A stretch of DNA of 64,000 bases from Azolla caroliniana (GCA_043228905.1 JBHGNT010000014.1:12958001-13022000), one strand, 5' to 3'. Shown: positions 11,118 through 22,560, numbered from the stretch's first letter. Numbers and translations: made by a program. The notes: a model not told the origin generated them from the sequence alone.

Positions 11118-11795
11118 TCATCTTCCATCCAAACCAGGTTCTGACTTTACCTTCCTTGCCGCCACCTCCCATCTCTCCAGTGTCACGTTTGTTCTCGTTT
11201 CATTATGCTGCTTCAAAGTATAATTCTCTGAGAAATCGACTACTAAGACTACTACATCATTTGGAAAATCAGATATGCAACTCTTAAACTTATGGGATTG
11301 CCATGAATAAAGGAAGTTGTGTTTAATGAACTTTCCTAGAGATATTACAAATAGAGACGCCAAATCCCTTGGTGTAAGCGACTTCCTAACTAGATTCTCT
11401 CTTTTACACACCTTTCCTTCGAAATTGGTGTCAACTGACTTAAATAACTTGACAAAGATTAATTTTTCACTACTCAATTCATTTGGACACCACCTAAATC
11501 TACTAGGGCTATAATGTTGACATAAACCCATGACACATTTATGACTGTGGAAGATAGCCTCAATTTCTCTCGAGCACAATACTGAATCGAAAAGACAACT
11601 CATGAAAGAGATAATATGCTTAGGTGATTTACAATGCTCTTGCGAGCTCAATCGAGAAATTGGCCAGTCACAAGTGCAAACTACATTAGTTAGGGAGGCG
11701 CTACGGTGACGTAGTAGATTAACAGAGTCCTTGAGAAAACCCATTTGTACATGGCAAATGCAACAACATGTGTATAGATCCTTCAAGCGTCTCAC
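11118..11795 (-). pseudogene. Possible DNA-transposon protein with a DFSENY motif
   Basis: A 225-residue open frame. Residues of note are a Cys-rich first third (LYTCCCICHVQMGF, VVCTCDW), then FIKHNFLYSWQSHKFKSC, then DFPNDVVVLVVDFSENYTL near the C-terminus. The order 'H-x-WQ, LP-type turn, hydrophobic strand, D-F-x-E-N-Y' resembles a widespread uncharacterised protein family that I associate with transposons. In that family the Asp of DFxENY could be a catalytic acidic residue, but this is from memory of the pattern, not a search. No terminal inverted repeats were found. The frame is open far longer than neighbouring noise. It could be an old host-gene fragment instead. Confidence 0.35.
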
Positions 11796-11904
11796 AACGT
11801 GTGGCTTAAGAGACTCGAATGTTCATAGTTGAACTTTGATATTTGGATGCATTCGCCTGAACATAATAAATAAATCGACCTGCGTAATAAACTGGACATA
11901 CTGA

Positions 11905-12085
11905 TTAGCTGATTAGCTATGCTCCAAACCTGTTATACCAGCTAATAATCTAATCTGGTAGCTAATTAGCTATCCTAGTAGCTCATTAGCTAGTAATAAC
12001 TAAATTAGTTATTGGGAATAGATAGTTAGCTAATCTGGTAGCTAAATAGCTATGATTGGTAGCTAATTAGGTATTCTAGTCTCTT
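11905..12085. repeat. Palindromic TAGCTAATTAGCTA minisatellite, block 1
   Basis: Degenerate tandem copies of about 20-26 bp built on TAGCTAATTAGCTA (a perfect palindrome), with variants TAGCTAAATAGCTA and spacers such as TTCTGG. The same repeat occurs at 13031-13318 and 43134-43620. Confidence 0.85.
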
Positions 12086-12106
12086 CATCACCTATTATGG
12101 TCATGT

Positions 12107-12583
12107 ATGGCGGCTAAATTGGTTTGGAAAAGGATATTACGTTTATTGCATGATGTATATGGCTCTAGAGTATATAAATGGGGAACAGTGATGTGGGATG
12201 CTATTAAGGGTAATGTACAAGATTATGAACAAGAAAAGGTTACCTATGCATTACATACAAGAGGTCGATATGTTGAGGAAGTGTTGTCGTGTATGCATAG
12301 TAATTCAATACAAAATGGGGTGGTTTGGGAGACTATTAGTTCCATAACGTTGTGGGTTTTGTGGACTAGTAGATGTCGAAGGATATTTTAGCAAATTCAA
12401 TGGAATGTTGTGGAGGTAATCAAGGAGGTTTGGTTGACCTTGGTGCATACACCAAAAGGAGAGTATGACGTTATCAAGGGTGATTAAGATGTAGTCCTTC
12501 GAAAGAAAGAGGTTTTTAAGAAGACATGGGAAAGGGTGAATGTATTTTACATGGTTAATTCTTGTATACGTTGGAGGTATTAG
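12107..12583 (+). pseudogene. LINE ORF2 C-terminal-like fragment
   Basis: The frame reads LVWKRILRLLHDVYGSRVY, then a WETISSITLWVLWTSRC stretch typical of the region after the zinc-binding domain of plant L1-like ORF2, then KKEVFKKTWERV. In-frame stops occur at 12389 and 12487. It sits between blocks of the palindromic minisatellite. It could be the 3' part of the LINE begun at 1395. The assignment rests on overall pattern rather than a catalytic motif, so it is tentative. Confidence 0.5.
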
Positions 12584-12670
12584 CCACCTCTCTAGGTATT
12601 TCCTCCACCGATATGAAACATGGGGATATATTAACTATTATTGAAACATGGATGGATTCATTGAAATAGG

Positions 12671-12736
12671 TGGAGAGGGATGCTCTTATGTATGGAGAGG
12701 GATGCTCTTATGTATGGAGAGGGATGCTCTTATCTA
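12671..12736. repeat. Three tandem copies of a 22-bp unit
   Basis: TGGAGAGGGATGCTCTTATG-TA repeated at 12671, 12693 and 12715; the first two are identical and the third ends in CTA. Confidence 0.9.
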
Positions 12737-13030
12737 CGTTGAATATGGAAAATAGAGGATGCTTGGTCATAATTTGTAAATGTGAAGGTGGTATTGGGAG
12801 ATGTTGAATATAAACATGATGAGGAAGATTGATTTGGTTTGAACATATGGCAAATTCATGGTATGTTTCAACTATTGAAGAAGTGTTCAATCAAGTCTAT
12901 CAAAAGAAGGATTCATGGCTAGCCAGTGTCTTACACAAGACGGGTTTGGGAAGGATAATCATCTCCTTTCCATCATTTTGTATTTTGTAGCTGATATGGT
13001 TTTTTAAGCTAATGGAAGGATATTTTTTTT
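12737..13030. other. No gene seen
   Basis: AT-rich sequence without a credible frame. It may be the 3' untranslated tail of the LINE piece upstream; a short T/A run lies at 13021-13037. Confidence 0.4.
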
Positions 13031-13318
13031 TTTAAAAATAGCTATCTTGGCAGCTAAATAGCTCGTAATAGCTAAATTAGTTGGTTATATAACTAATTAG
13101 CTATTGGGAATAGTTAGTTAGCTATTCTAGTAGCTAATTAGCTATAATCAAAGGCAGCTAATTAGCTATTTTAGTTGCTAAATAGCTATGATTGGTAGCT
13201 AATTAGCTATCCTAGCAACGAATTAGCTGGTAATAGCTAAATTAAATATTGCGAATAGCTAGTTAGCTAATCTGGTAGCTAAATAGCTACCTATGATTAT
13301 AGCTATTTAGCTATTCTG
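13031..13318. repeat. Palindromic TAGCTAATTAGCTA minisatellite, block 2
   Basis: Same repeat as 11905-12085. It is cut at 13318 by the start of LTR C and resumes at 43134 next to the 3' LTR of C, which shows that C landed in the array. Confidence 0.85.
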
Positions 13319-13691
13319 TGTTGGCATCTTAGGCCAAAGTATGAAAGGGGAGTCGATTCTGGGATAAACGGAGTTGTAATTGGAATTAATTATTATAAAT
13401 ATAAGATCGGAGAGACGAACCCGGAATCAGTATGCCGATCCGGATATGATGTAACCGAGGATGGATAATTAATAGAGAAGTGCTATTATTTTCATATTTT
13501 GTCTATCCTGTTATTTCCGTTCTGTGCTTAATGATGTTTATTCTACACGTGTAACTAATCAATCCGGATAACAATCGGAGAGGGTCGGTTCTGTGTTTCA
13601 GCCTTCCCATTCCTTACCGTACCACCCCTTTGGTGAAGTGTTCCAGAAGGACACCCTAGTTTAGTGGCTTGTCTAGCCCAGGATTAACACA
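13319..13691 (+). mobile_element. 5' LTR of Ty3 element C
   Basis: Starts TGTTGGCATC and ends GGATTAACACA (373 bp). Bases 13319-13430 match 42912-43030. After that the copies differ: the 3' copy has a TATA box that this one lacks, so one of the two has been rearranged. Confidence 0.7.
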
Positions 13692-13695
13692 ATTT

Positions 13696-13711
13696 TGGTG
13701 ACCACGATTCG
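13696..13711 (+). other. Probable primer-binding site of element C
   Basis: TGGTGACCACGATTCG follows the LTR end by four bases, the normal position. The tRNA it would pair with is not identified. Confidence 0.5.
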
Positions 13712-13729
13712 TGTAGAAAGTAGTGAACA

Positions 13730-15655
13730 ATGGGGCAATGGATGACTAAGCCAACAAACGACCCAATTGCCGAACGAGCAAAAAGACTGGCCGAGAGACT
13801 GCAGAAGCACGAGGCTTACCATCAGGCAGCAGAGGAAATCTAGTCAGATCGGTCTTTTTCCAGAGTGATTTAGCGGGTCGTAGAGGAGTCACTCTGATTG
13901 CAATAGAACCACCACTCGGACGAAGGAAGTAGTCTGAGTAGTTTGGAGGAAGTGGAGTCCATTCTGCAAACACTTGCCGCCATAGACGGCGGTTCGGAAG
14001 TGTTCTCCGCCATCGAATCGGATTCGGACGGCGAACATAGTGTCCAATCGAATTATCGTAGTAGCCACGATACACCAAACGACCCAGAAGACGACGAGTC
14101 AGACCACATACCGACACCGGAGCCGGACAAAACGACCGGCACGGACCACCAAGAGGAGGAGCGAGTTCCAATACCAGCCCTGACAACACAAGAAGACGAC
14201 GACACAATGCCTTATCAATATCCAAAGTATCGGGATGAGCCGAACGGGGAAGCCCACTTATATGTGTTTCTCCAAACATCGGAGGCGAACCATGTCTCCA
14301 AATTATTGACCGAAGCAGAGGCCGAACGATAAAAATAGTAGAATTCAGCATGACTCTAGAGGGACCAACAACACGATGGCACTCTAAGAACCTCCTCGGC
14401 AGTATTGCCACGTTTGAAGAGTTAAAGACAAGATTTCTACGATTCTTCCACAGACTAGTGAATCTAAGAGAAATTGTCGGGCAATTCTATATGACATGAC
14501 AGGACCCGTCAGAAACCATTCAGCAGTTCGTTATCCGGTTCCAAACGATGCATAGTCAACTCACCAGGGCACCGCTAGAAGAAGAAGCAAAAGCGGTATT
14601 TTTGATAGCGCTCCGGGAACCCCTCCGAACCGTGTGTGCGGTCATAGATTTTCGGACCAGCACAATAGACCAGGTCATTGACCGGGTCATGGAGATGGAC
14701 AAAACTAATTCGTGGTTGACAATGGGAGCACTCCAAAGAACACTCCCTACCAAAGAGGACCTATGCTTTTGCCAGGCATTCCAATGCACGACATGCCTTA
14801 ATTCTGGGCACTCAACAATAGAGTGCACGATGAGATCGCAGTGCATGCTATGCCATTCCCGGTCACACACAATTGACCGTTGTGAATACAACTTGCTAAA
14901 TTGGCAAGCTGCAATAGTCCGGCACATCGAAACCCGGAATGACTGAGAGGATGGAGAAGAATGATTTCGGCAAGACGATCGCTACAGACCGATACAAGAT
15001 GTCTGATACAACAATAGACGGGACGATTATGACCGGCATCGGAATGATGGAAGTCGTGACTATAACGGCGATTGTTATGAATGAGATTACTCCCCCAGCT
15101 ACAATAGGAGGAGAGAGGATCAACGGGGAGACTATGATGATCGGCGCTGGCAAGGATATCGGAACAACCGACACAATAATAAAAAATGAAATGCTTGAAA
15201 AGAGGAGTGTCGGGAACCGGTGAAGGATTACCAACGGGAGCCGGATAGAAGCCTAACTAGCACTCAATTGGAACAACGAAGGATAGGGGAGCCCAACTGG
15301 GCAGTATTCGGTTTTCATCTGAGTAACGCGCCAAAAGTAGAGTCTAGCAATACATGGAAGGTGTATTGCTACTATTGCCGGTAGGACGGGCACTACAACA
15401 ATCAATGTCCAATGAAGCCTAACGAAAAACGGCCGGCAGTCAACATGGTGGTCACGGACGTGGCCGCCATCCAGCAAGTCACTGCCAGGTCGAAAGGAAA
15501 GATGGCCGAATGGGAGGTTCAGGAAGCAATCCGAAAACAAGCCACCGAATGGATCGAAAAAGCAAATGAACGGAATGTCACCAAACTACAGGAGCAGAGG
15601 AAAACATCAGAGGAACCCACAGAGACGATGCAGCAAGAGAACCCCACATGGTAGG
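13730..15655 (+). pseudogene. gag: Element C gag with three zinc knuckles
   Basis: Ty3-type Gag starting at ATG 13730 (MGQWMTKPTNDPIAERAKRL). The acidic N-terminal part ends near 14210 at TMPYQYPKYRDEPNG, where the capsid-like domain begins. Two CCHC knuckles lie together near 14790-14890, CTTCLNSGHSTIEC and CMLCHSRSHTIDRC. Then comes an Arg/Asp/Tyr/Asn-rich stretch (about 14940-15190, for example NNRRDDYDRHRND). A third knuckle, YCYYC...DGHYNNQC, is near 15366. The frame is broken by many stops, mostly TAG/TGA. The same layout is seen in element E (50322-51902). Confidence 0.8.
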
Positions 15656-15784
15656 CACTACAAGAATGCCAGATCATGCTACCCCTAGGTCGGTTGCTGC
15701 AATTAGTGCTCCAATTCAACGATGGGTTAAAATCAGCATTGGCCTCACCAAGTTCCGCACCAGCTCCGGCGTTCTTCTCAAATT

Positions 15785-16541
15785 CGGAAGAGGGACCGGT
15801 AGCGGTCGACACGAGCAGTCCAACAATCACCGCCATCATCAAAGGACGAGATGTACCGGGGACAATTGTTGATGGTGGATCGGGAGTAAATGTAATAAGC
15901 CTATGAACATGTGACACTCTCGGAATCTAGGAATGGGAACCATGCCCGTTTTGGCTCTGGATTGCGGACACCAAATCAGTACGACTGGCCGGATTGATTT
16001 GGGACTTGGAAGTGACAATTGGAGGCCATGCCTTCCGGATTTTTGCGGTGGTTCTCCAGTTAAACATGAAGGAGCATATCCTCTGTTGCTGGGACGACCA
16101 TGGTTACGTACTGCTCATATTAAACAAAACTGGTAGAAGAACAATATTACGTTCCGAAGAGGCAAAACTAAGGTGAGAGTACCAACACAAACCTGTGCAG
16201 GCCCAAGCAAGGAGGTGTATGCCAAAAGCGTGAACATGCTGGAAGCGCTTGCTGATGAAGAAGTAGATCGATACCTCGAGGAGAACCCTAAGATAGTCCC
16301 TTCGTTAAAAGTAGACATTGTCGAAGCTGTCTCCCCATATATCGTGCACCTGGACGATGCCGGTGAGGAGCCGGATCCGGACGCAATTCGGGAACTGCGC
16401 CAAGCACAAGAAGCCCTAGAGCGGGAGATGGCGGTATCACAACGTGTGAAAGCATCACAGTTGGAAGAAGTGAATTTAGGAATTGGGGAAGAAACAAGAC
16501 CGGTACATGTGGCCAAAGAAATGCCACCGGAGGAGAAATCG
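15785..16541 (+). pseudogene. pol: Element C aspartic protease and linker
   Basis: Protease core near 15840-15900 reads GTIVDGGSGVNVIS. The active-site triplet is DGG-S rather than DSG/DTG, as in plant Tat-type Ty3 elements. The flap/second-half region follows (CPFWLWIADTKSVR, LEVTIGGHAFRIFAVVL), with stops at about 15904 and a frameshift near 16010. After 16173 a linker (SVNMLEALADEEVDRYLEEN) leads to RT. In elements I and E the sequence GRPWLRSS or SRPWLHTANIK occupies the corresponding end of the protease. Confidence 0.75.
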
Positions 16542-18061
16542 GAATGGTAACATTATTGAAAAAATTTCGGGATGTATTTGTGTGGTCATATGAGGATATG
16601 CGGGGACAGGACCCACAATTGTATGAGCACCAGATCCATTTGAGCAAGGATGCGAAATTGGTAGCACAGAGATGTTACCGGATGAATTCGAATTATGCGG
16701 CTAAGGTGGAGGAGATCGATAAGTTGTTGCAGGTCGGTTTCACCTTTAAGCCTGATTGTGGTCGTACTTATGAAAAACGGAAAAATACGGGTCTGTGTAG
16801 ATTACCGGAAATTAAACGTTGTCACTGTCACCAATGGATTTTCACTTCCATTTACGGATGGAGTCTTGGATGTGGTGGTAGGTCACAAGGTGTATAGTTT
16901 CCTTGACGGATTCAACGGGTATAACCAAATCAGGATGCACCCTGACGGCCAGGAGATAACAGCGAACGTAACTGAATGGTGAGTCTTCATAGCGGTCGTG
17001 ATGATGTTCAGACTAAAGATGGCACCAACAATGTTCCAATGAATCATCATGGAAATTTTCGGGGAGTTTACCCCATTGTTTATGCAGGTGTTTTTAGATG
17101 ACTTTGCGGTGTATAGCAAGAAAGGAGAACAACTTGACCATCTTCGGTTATGCCTGGAAAAATGCAGAGGTTACTGACTAAGTCTGAATCCGGCGAAATG
17201 CGTATTCGGGGTAACCAGCAGCACACTACTAGGTCATATGGTTAGTAAGGATAGGATCGCAGCAAACCTAGATAAAGTTAGATCCATTTGGAAGCACCTT
17301 CACCGACGATCGCCAAAGCTTTAAGCTGGTATTTAGGACAGATCCGGTGGCATAGCCGGATGCTCCGATACTTGGCCGACCTTGGGACACCACTACATGC
17401 AGTCGTACACTGGACACCCTTTCAATGGATGGAACTAGAGGATAGGGCATACCATGCGCTCAAAGTAATGCTATCCCAGGCACTGGTGGTACAACCCTCA
17501 GATTGGTCAAAGGAATTTCATGTGTTTGTGGATGCATCTGATATTGCGATTGGCAATGTTCTTATGTACCTCACCGAACCAAAGTGGTACTGGCCAGTTT
17601 ACTACACCAGTCAGAAGCTCTCCTAGGCAGAACGGAATTATTCGACAATGGAAAGGGAAGCATTGGGAATGGTATATACTATAACGAAGTACCATCATTA
17701 CTTGCTGGGACAGAAATTCTTATTCCATGTGGATCATTCGACATTGTTGTACTTGGTCTCCAAATCATCGTTAACCGGCAAACTAGCACGATGGACGTTG
17801 CTTCTACAGGAGTTCAAATTTGAAATCTACCACAGATCGGGAGTACAACATGCAGTAGCGGATTACTTCAGTCAGTTAGAATCTAGAGAGGTAGGTGACG
17901 GAGTCCGCGACGAACTACCGGACGCGCAACTGTTTAGGGTAACAGTAGAAAACACGATCGCCAGGACAATCGCCGAGGAGGACAAATTACTGATGAATAT
18001 GCATCACTTCCTCAGCACCGGACTACGTCTGAAAGAGTTAAACCGAGACGGGCGGAAATAG
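16542..18061 (+). pseudogene. pol: Element C reverse transcriptase and RNase H
   Basis: RT starts KKFRDVFVWSYEDMRGQDP, with YSFLDGFNGYNQIRMHPD at 16887-16940 and the catalytic site VFLDDFAVYS near 17088-17115 (FLDD, not the commoner YxDD). RNase H follows from about 17480 with EFHVFVDASDIAIGNVLM, then YSTMEREALGMVYTITKYHH and FHVDHSTLLYLVSK, and ends near 17880 in HAVADYFSQLESRE. Frameshifts near 16760, 17290 and 17625 and several stops make it non-functional. FLDD is shared with E; I has FLND. Confidence 0.85.
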
Positions 18062-18139
18062 TTGGCGGTACAAGGTTGGCTCTTTTGTTTATTCCAGGAT
18101 ACATTGTACCACAAGGAAGCGGATGGTATATAGCGAAGA

Positions 18140-19330
18140 GCAATCCGGAGCGATGAAAAGGACACAATTTTACGGGAAGCTCACTGTGGAGTCATTGGAG
18201 GACACTACATTGGAGATGCAACAGCAATGAAGATATGATAAAGCAGATTATGGTGGCCTACAACACTGAAGGAGTCGATGCGAGATGCAAAGGAATGCGA
18301 CTTATGTCAATGAATGGGCCAACCGACAGAGCAAGCGAGGATGCCACATCAGCTAGGGTTATCACTAGAGCCGTTTCAAAAATGGGGATTGGACTTTGTC
18401 GGACCCTTTAAGCCTCCGACAATAAGAACTGGAAACCGGCAAATTAATGTGGCAATGGACTACTGCACAAAGTGGATTGAAGCAAAGGCACTGAAGGACA
18501 ATACCGCGACGTCAACGACCAAGTTCCTATACGACTACATCTAGTGTCGTTACGGATGTCCAATCGAACTAATCAGTGATCAAGGTGGACACTTCCCCTG
18601 ACAAGTGGTGGACAGCTTAACATCATTTTATGCGATGGTGCACAAACGGAGTACACCATATTATCCGCAGGCCAACGGATTGGCCGAATCCACCAACAAG
18701 ACCTTGTAGAATATTCTTCGAAAAATAGTTAATGAAAACCGGACCGACTGGGACACGAAACTACAGAGTGCGCTCTGGGCTTACCGAATTGCTTACAAGA
18801 CGAGTATCCGGACAACACCATTCCAGTTAGCTTTCGGATTCGAAACGGAAATGCTGATGGAGTTTCAAATTCCAAGTTTGCGGATTCAAGTCTGGGAAAG
18901 GTGAAGTGAGAAGGAATCAGAAAAAATCCAGCTAGCGACATTGTATGAACTAGAAGAGCTCTGGATAGCTAGCGTTCTGCAGTTAGAGCTCGAGCAACGA
19001 TGACGGAAAGCGTTTGTCGACCGGCACTGAAAGGGAAATGAGAAAATGTTCAAAATCGAGAAGCCGGTTCTGGTGTTTCAGACCCGTATGGGCAAGATGC
19101 CAAGAAAGTTACGGTTTTGGTGGACCGGACTGTACTGGATAACACATGAGTTCAAAGGGTCGTATCAGCTAGGAACACTGGCTCGCAAAATCTAGGAGAA
19201 GTGGGTAAACGGGAACCCATTCAAACAAACAGAGGATGGAGCAGGAACCGGAAGCAGTATTCGGATAGACGGCAACCCAGAGGAACCTACTACGGATCTG
19301 GTGTTGCCGGATACGATGGAAAAGGAATAA
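18140..19330 (+). pseudogene. pol: Element C integrase
   Basis: H2C2 zinc-finger remnant first (HCGVIGGHY...WWPT...CDLC), then the core with QKWGLDFVGPFKPP, MDYCTKWIEAKAL, LISDQGGHF and STPYYPQANGLAESTNK, carrying the D, D and E positions. A C-terminal domain (KPVLVFQTRMGKMPRKLRF, LYWITHEFKGSYQLGTLA) ends at TAA 19328-19330. There is no chromodomain. Several in-frame stops are present. A non-coding interval of about 330 bp separates it from the 3' ORF. Confidence 0.85.
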
Positions 19331-19410
19331 CACGTGTCCTTAGAAAAGAAAAAGAAAAAGAAAAGCATGAGAAAGAGTGGTAGTAAATGAACGGACACCA
19401 TGAAACAACG

Positions 19411-19441
19411 TGACGTCAGGTATTTAAAGCGCACCACGTGG
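19411..19441 (+). promoter_or_regulatory. Candidate internal promoter for the 3' ORF of element C
   Basis: TGACGTCA (bZIP-type palindrome, 19411-19418), TATTTAAAG (TATA-like, 19421-19429) and CCACGTGG (G-box core, 19434-19441) lie in 31 bp, about 220 bp upstream of the ORF start. Element E has TATTTAAAGGCAC at the equivalent place (56669). Function is inferred from motif content and conservation only. Confidence 0.4.
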
Positions 19442-19661
19442 GGTACAACTTCTATAATAGTACACAACGTGCATGCGTGGGAATCAGGAAAAGGCGGCAA
19501 GATAGGAACACAAAACATCTGCTTTACAGAGTCTCTCTCATGTCGCGAACACAAAGCACTTAGCACACAAAGGCGGATACAGGTGATTAGGCGAACAAGA
19601 CACTACCGCAGACACCCCAAAGCTTACAACCGCCACTGAAGAAGAGGACACACTGGAGCCC

Positions 19662-20588
19662 ATGGCGCTCTCCGAGACTGCCAAGAATTGGTTTACACAT
19701 CATGGATTGGAGGGTTATTGCCGGATAGCAGAAGCACCTCCCCACGAAGAACCGGAAAAGGTCGCAAAGAAGATCGACCTAGAGGAAATAACAGAGGAGG
19801 CTACCCGAGCCCTAATAAGATTGCTAGAGGGAGGGCTCTACTCTATTGACAATCCTTCTCCAGAGACACTAAGAAAGTTCTTTGACGAGTACTCCCTTGC
19901 CAACAAAGCGTATCGGACATAGGGCAGTGATGACGCCTTGTTCCGAGAAGTAGCTCGTGTGCTCCACGAGTACGGGTTCGTGCACCCCCGACTCCCGGCA
20001 ATGCCTAAGCATAGAGTCGGGTTCATCATCGCAACATACGAAGGGGTGAAAGAGGACCGGTCAGCAATCATCGCCGATTCTCTATGAGTGGCCATCCAAT
20101 CCGTAGTGGATGGCAAGAAAGTATGGACGGCGGTGGTCCAATGGCTCACCCTCCTCGCACCACTAGTGCCGACAATAAAGGCGAAGAAGCGGGCCCGAGT
20201 AGCGGATGCAATTCCAAGCAAGCCGTTGAAGCAGCAACAACTCCTCACCAACCACAGTCCGGGTTGGACAGAGGGAGTATCGGCACAAAAGAAAAAGGAA
20301 TAGCGGGCAGCTGGAAGCGGTAGGCAAAGACCGAGGCCCCGGTAGAACCACTAGTAAAGCCTCTTAAAATTAAACTACGTTGGCAAGAGCGAGATCCACC
20401 CACCTTGGCTCAAAGAATTAACATCGGAACCCAAGAGGAGGAGGCGGAGGAAGAACCCGCCGACAATTGCCTACGACGTTAGAAGAGAAGCGATGCGGAG
20501 CAACAAGGGGACGAGTCGGGTCCGGTAGAGGACAACACACAGAGTCCCAGCTCCGAGGGACAAGATCCAAGGCAAGAGATCGGGCCTA
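19662..20588 (+). pseudogene. 3' ORF of element C, N-terminal part, interrupted by element I
   Basis: Starts at ATG 19662 (MALSETAKNWFTHHGLEGY). It carries the N-terminal domain shared with E and I: GYCRIAEAPPHEEPEKVAKK, then FFDEYSLANKAYRT, then (after TAG 19920-19922) DALFREVARVLHEYGFVH and HRVGFIIATYEGVKED. A basic patch AKKRARV near 20188-20208 looks like a nuclear localisation signal. An acidic, Glu/Pro-rich tract follows. At 20588 the LTR of element I begins. Stops at 19920, 20086 and 20301 and later frameshifts disable it. Function unknown; it is not a recognisable env and has no signal peptide or membrane span. Confidence 0.7.
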
Positions 20589-21036
20589 TGTTGTCCGCCA
20601 GAATTGTCACCGCCGGATATAACACATGAGCTATAGAGTATTATATTAGGAGCGTTAAAATTAATGCGTGTAACAGTCGTACGTAGGGAGCGTAACTGAT
20701 TAGAGAACCTATATATATAAAGGGCGAGAGACCATTGTAATAGCTAGCATATTCTAAGAGTGAAGTTTTAATATAGTTTATCTTCTCTGATCTTGGTGTC
20801 CTGTCCATTGGTTGATTGGTATCTTGTTTCCGTGTCTCGTTCTCTGTACAAGACTGTGTTACAGTTAACACAAAGTAAGGACGCGTTGGGTACTATGCCC
20901 TAAGGAGGCTAGGTTGTAGCCATCTCCTCCTTACGGCCTACTGATCACGCACTACACATCTATATTCCCTTGCACCACAATCACCTTGTAAGTTACCCCG
21001 AAGGACTCAGGGTAGCTTGTGTTCCTAACCGGTAAA
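20589..21036 (+). mobile_element. 5' LTR of Ty3 element I
   Basis: Starts TGTTGTCCGCC; a strong TATA (CTATATATATAAAGG) lies at 20708-20722. The end is approximate, set by the PBS-like TGGCACGCCTGG at 21042. No matching 3' LTR exists downstream, so the end cannot be checked by comparison. Confidence 0.6.
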
Positions 21037-21041
21037 ACTTT

Positions 21042-21056
21042 TGGCACGCCTGGTGG
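21042..21056 (+). other. Probable primer-binding site of element I
   Basis: TGGCACGCCTGGTGG, at the place where element E has TGGCAGGCCCGG (50184). The tRNA is not identified. Confidence 0.45.
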
Positions 21057-21108
21057 TCTGTGAATTCTCACAGCCGAGCAAGCAAGGAATGGAGGTCTAG
21101 TCACTGAC

Positions 21109-22560
21109 ATATCAAAGAACCTACGCGACAAGATCGACCACTAACTAGATCCATCACTAGACAGACAGAAGAATGCGCTACGGGAAAACACTGCCTCAAC
21201 AACCATACCTCCTCTTTCCAAGAGTATACGGTACACTCCACGCTCACAAAATAGAACAACTTCGATCACAAAGTCTTATAGCCACACTATCAAAGTAGTG
21301 CGAACAAATGCCACAATAGCCCACACCATGGGGTAGGTAGCCTTTGTTGGCCTACCGTCACCATCGTGACCAGATTCACTTTCTCGTAGCCCCGTTTTAA
21401 CGGAGAAACCGATGTTGCGAGCCACATACGATCATTCCTAAATGTCTAGAATGCTAATCACATTGCGCAGTGGTTTCCAGATGTGGAAGGTCACTCTTCG
21501 AAGATCGCCGAGTTCGGGTTAACTTTGGACAGTCGGGCTACGTGCTAGCATTCCCACATGAATCTGGTAGCAATCACAACCTTCAACCAATTGCAATCGG
21601 CGTTCTTGCGTTTTTTTCATCGGAGGGTGCCACAACGTGAAATAATCAGGCAGTTCTATACCATCAAGAAACATCCCATACAATCCGTAGCGGATTTCAA
21701 ATTGTGTTTCTAGAGTCTATGACGGAACCTTAAACGGGCCCCGACGGACGAAGAGGCCTAAGAAATGTTTTTGGCGCCCCTAAGACGGCCTATCCGGACG
21801 ACACTGAACATGCACAGTGTGAAAGGGGAGATGTCGGATATGGTCATCGAGCGAGCATTACAGCTTGAGTTAGAGGAGGAAAATGAAGGAGTGTCCATGG
21901 CATCGCTACGGTAGGCATTGCCCCAAGAAGAGGAACATCGATTCTGTCAAAGAACGGAGCGTCAATACTGTCACCACCATAACAACAACGGAAGAGGAAG
22001 AGTACCAAAAGACCAACCGTTATAATCGCTAGGGGCATCACTACGACAATCAACGGCCCACTCACAATCGCGGAGGACTCAACGGACCTCATCCAAATGG
22101 TAACAATCGTCCGCCTAGGGACCAACGCCGTTATGAGGAGAGCTCAAAAGACGAACAACGCCCTGTGCTGCACCAAGAATATCGTCAACAACCCTAGAAT
22201 AACAAGCCAATTCAACAACCCCAGGAAGAGCAAGCCGCATCGGAAGAAACAAATACAACATCAATATTAGAGAGAGGCGAGTCAAGCGTACATTGTTTCA
22301 CATGCCAGCAGCCCGACCATTACGCGACGCAGTGTCCACGTTGCAAAGGTAAGGAACTAGCCATCAATACAATCACGACAGAAATCGAGCAGGTCACGGC
22401 ACGACAACAGGAGAAAAACACAGAATGTGCAGAACAAGATGAGATACACAAAAAAGCCCAGTCTTGGGTAGCAAATGTGGTGAATGCGGAGCATATGAAA
22501 CAAGAATCAACAAACACCTGCTCACAGACGAACGATAACGCATTAGCACCGCACCCCATA
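21109..22560 (+). pseudogene. gag: Element I gag, heavily decayed
   Basis: Several frames together retain Ty3 Gag order. A capsid-like part at about 21490-21790 reads FNQLQSAFLRFFHRRVPQRE and LAPLRRPIRTTLNM. Next is ALQLELEEENEGVSMASLR and LPQEEEHRFCQ, matching the E gag segment just before its first knuckle. A Asn/Arg-rich stretch follows, then a knuckle CFTCQQPDHYATQC at 22300-22341. The first two knuckles seen in C and E are not clear here. The start at 21109 is a guess from the E/C layout. Confidence 0.65.

Noticed and set aside
10587-11287. Plus-strand frames between K1 and the DFSENY frame
   Set aside because: No conserved motif, composed of Ser/Pro/Leu-rich low-complexity sequence; overlapping minus-strand frame is more plausible.
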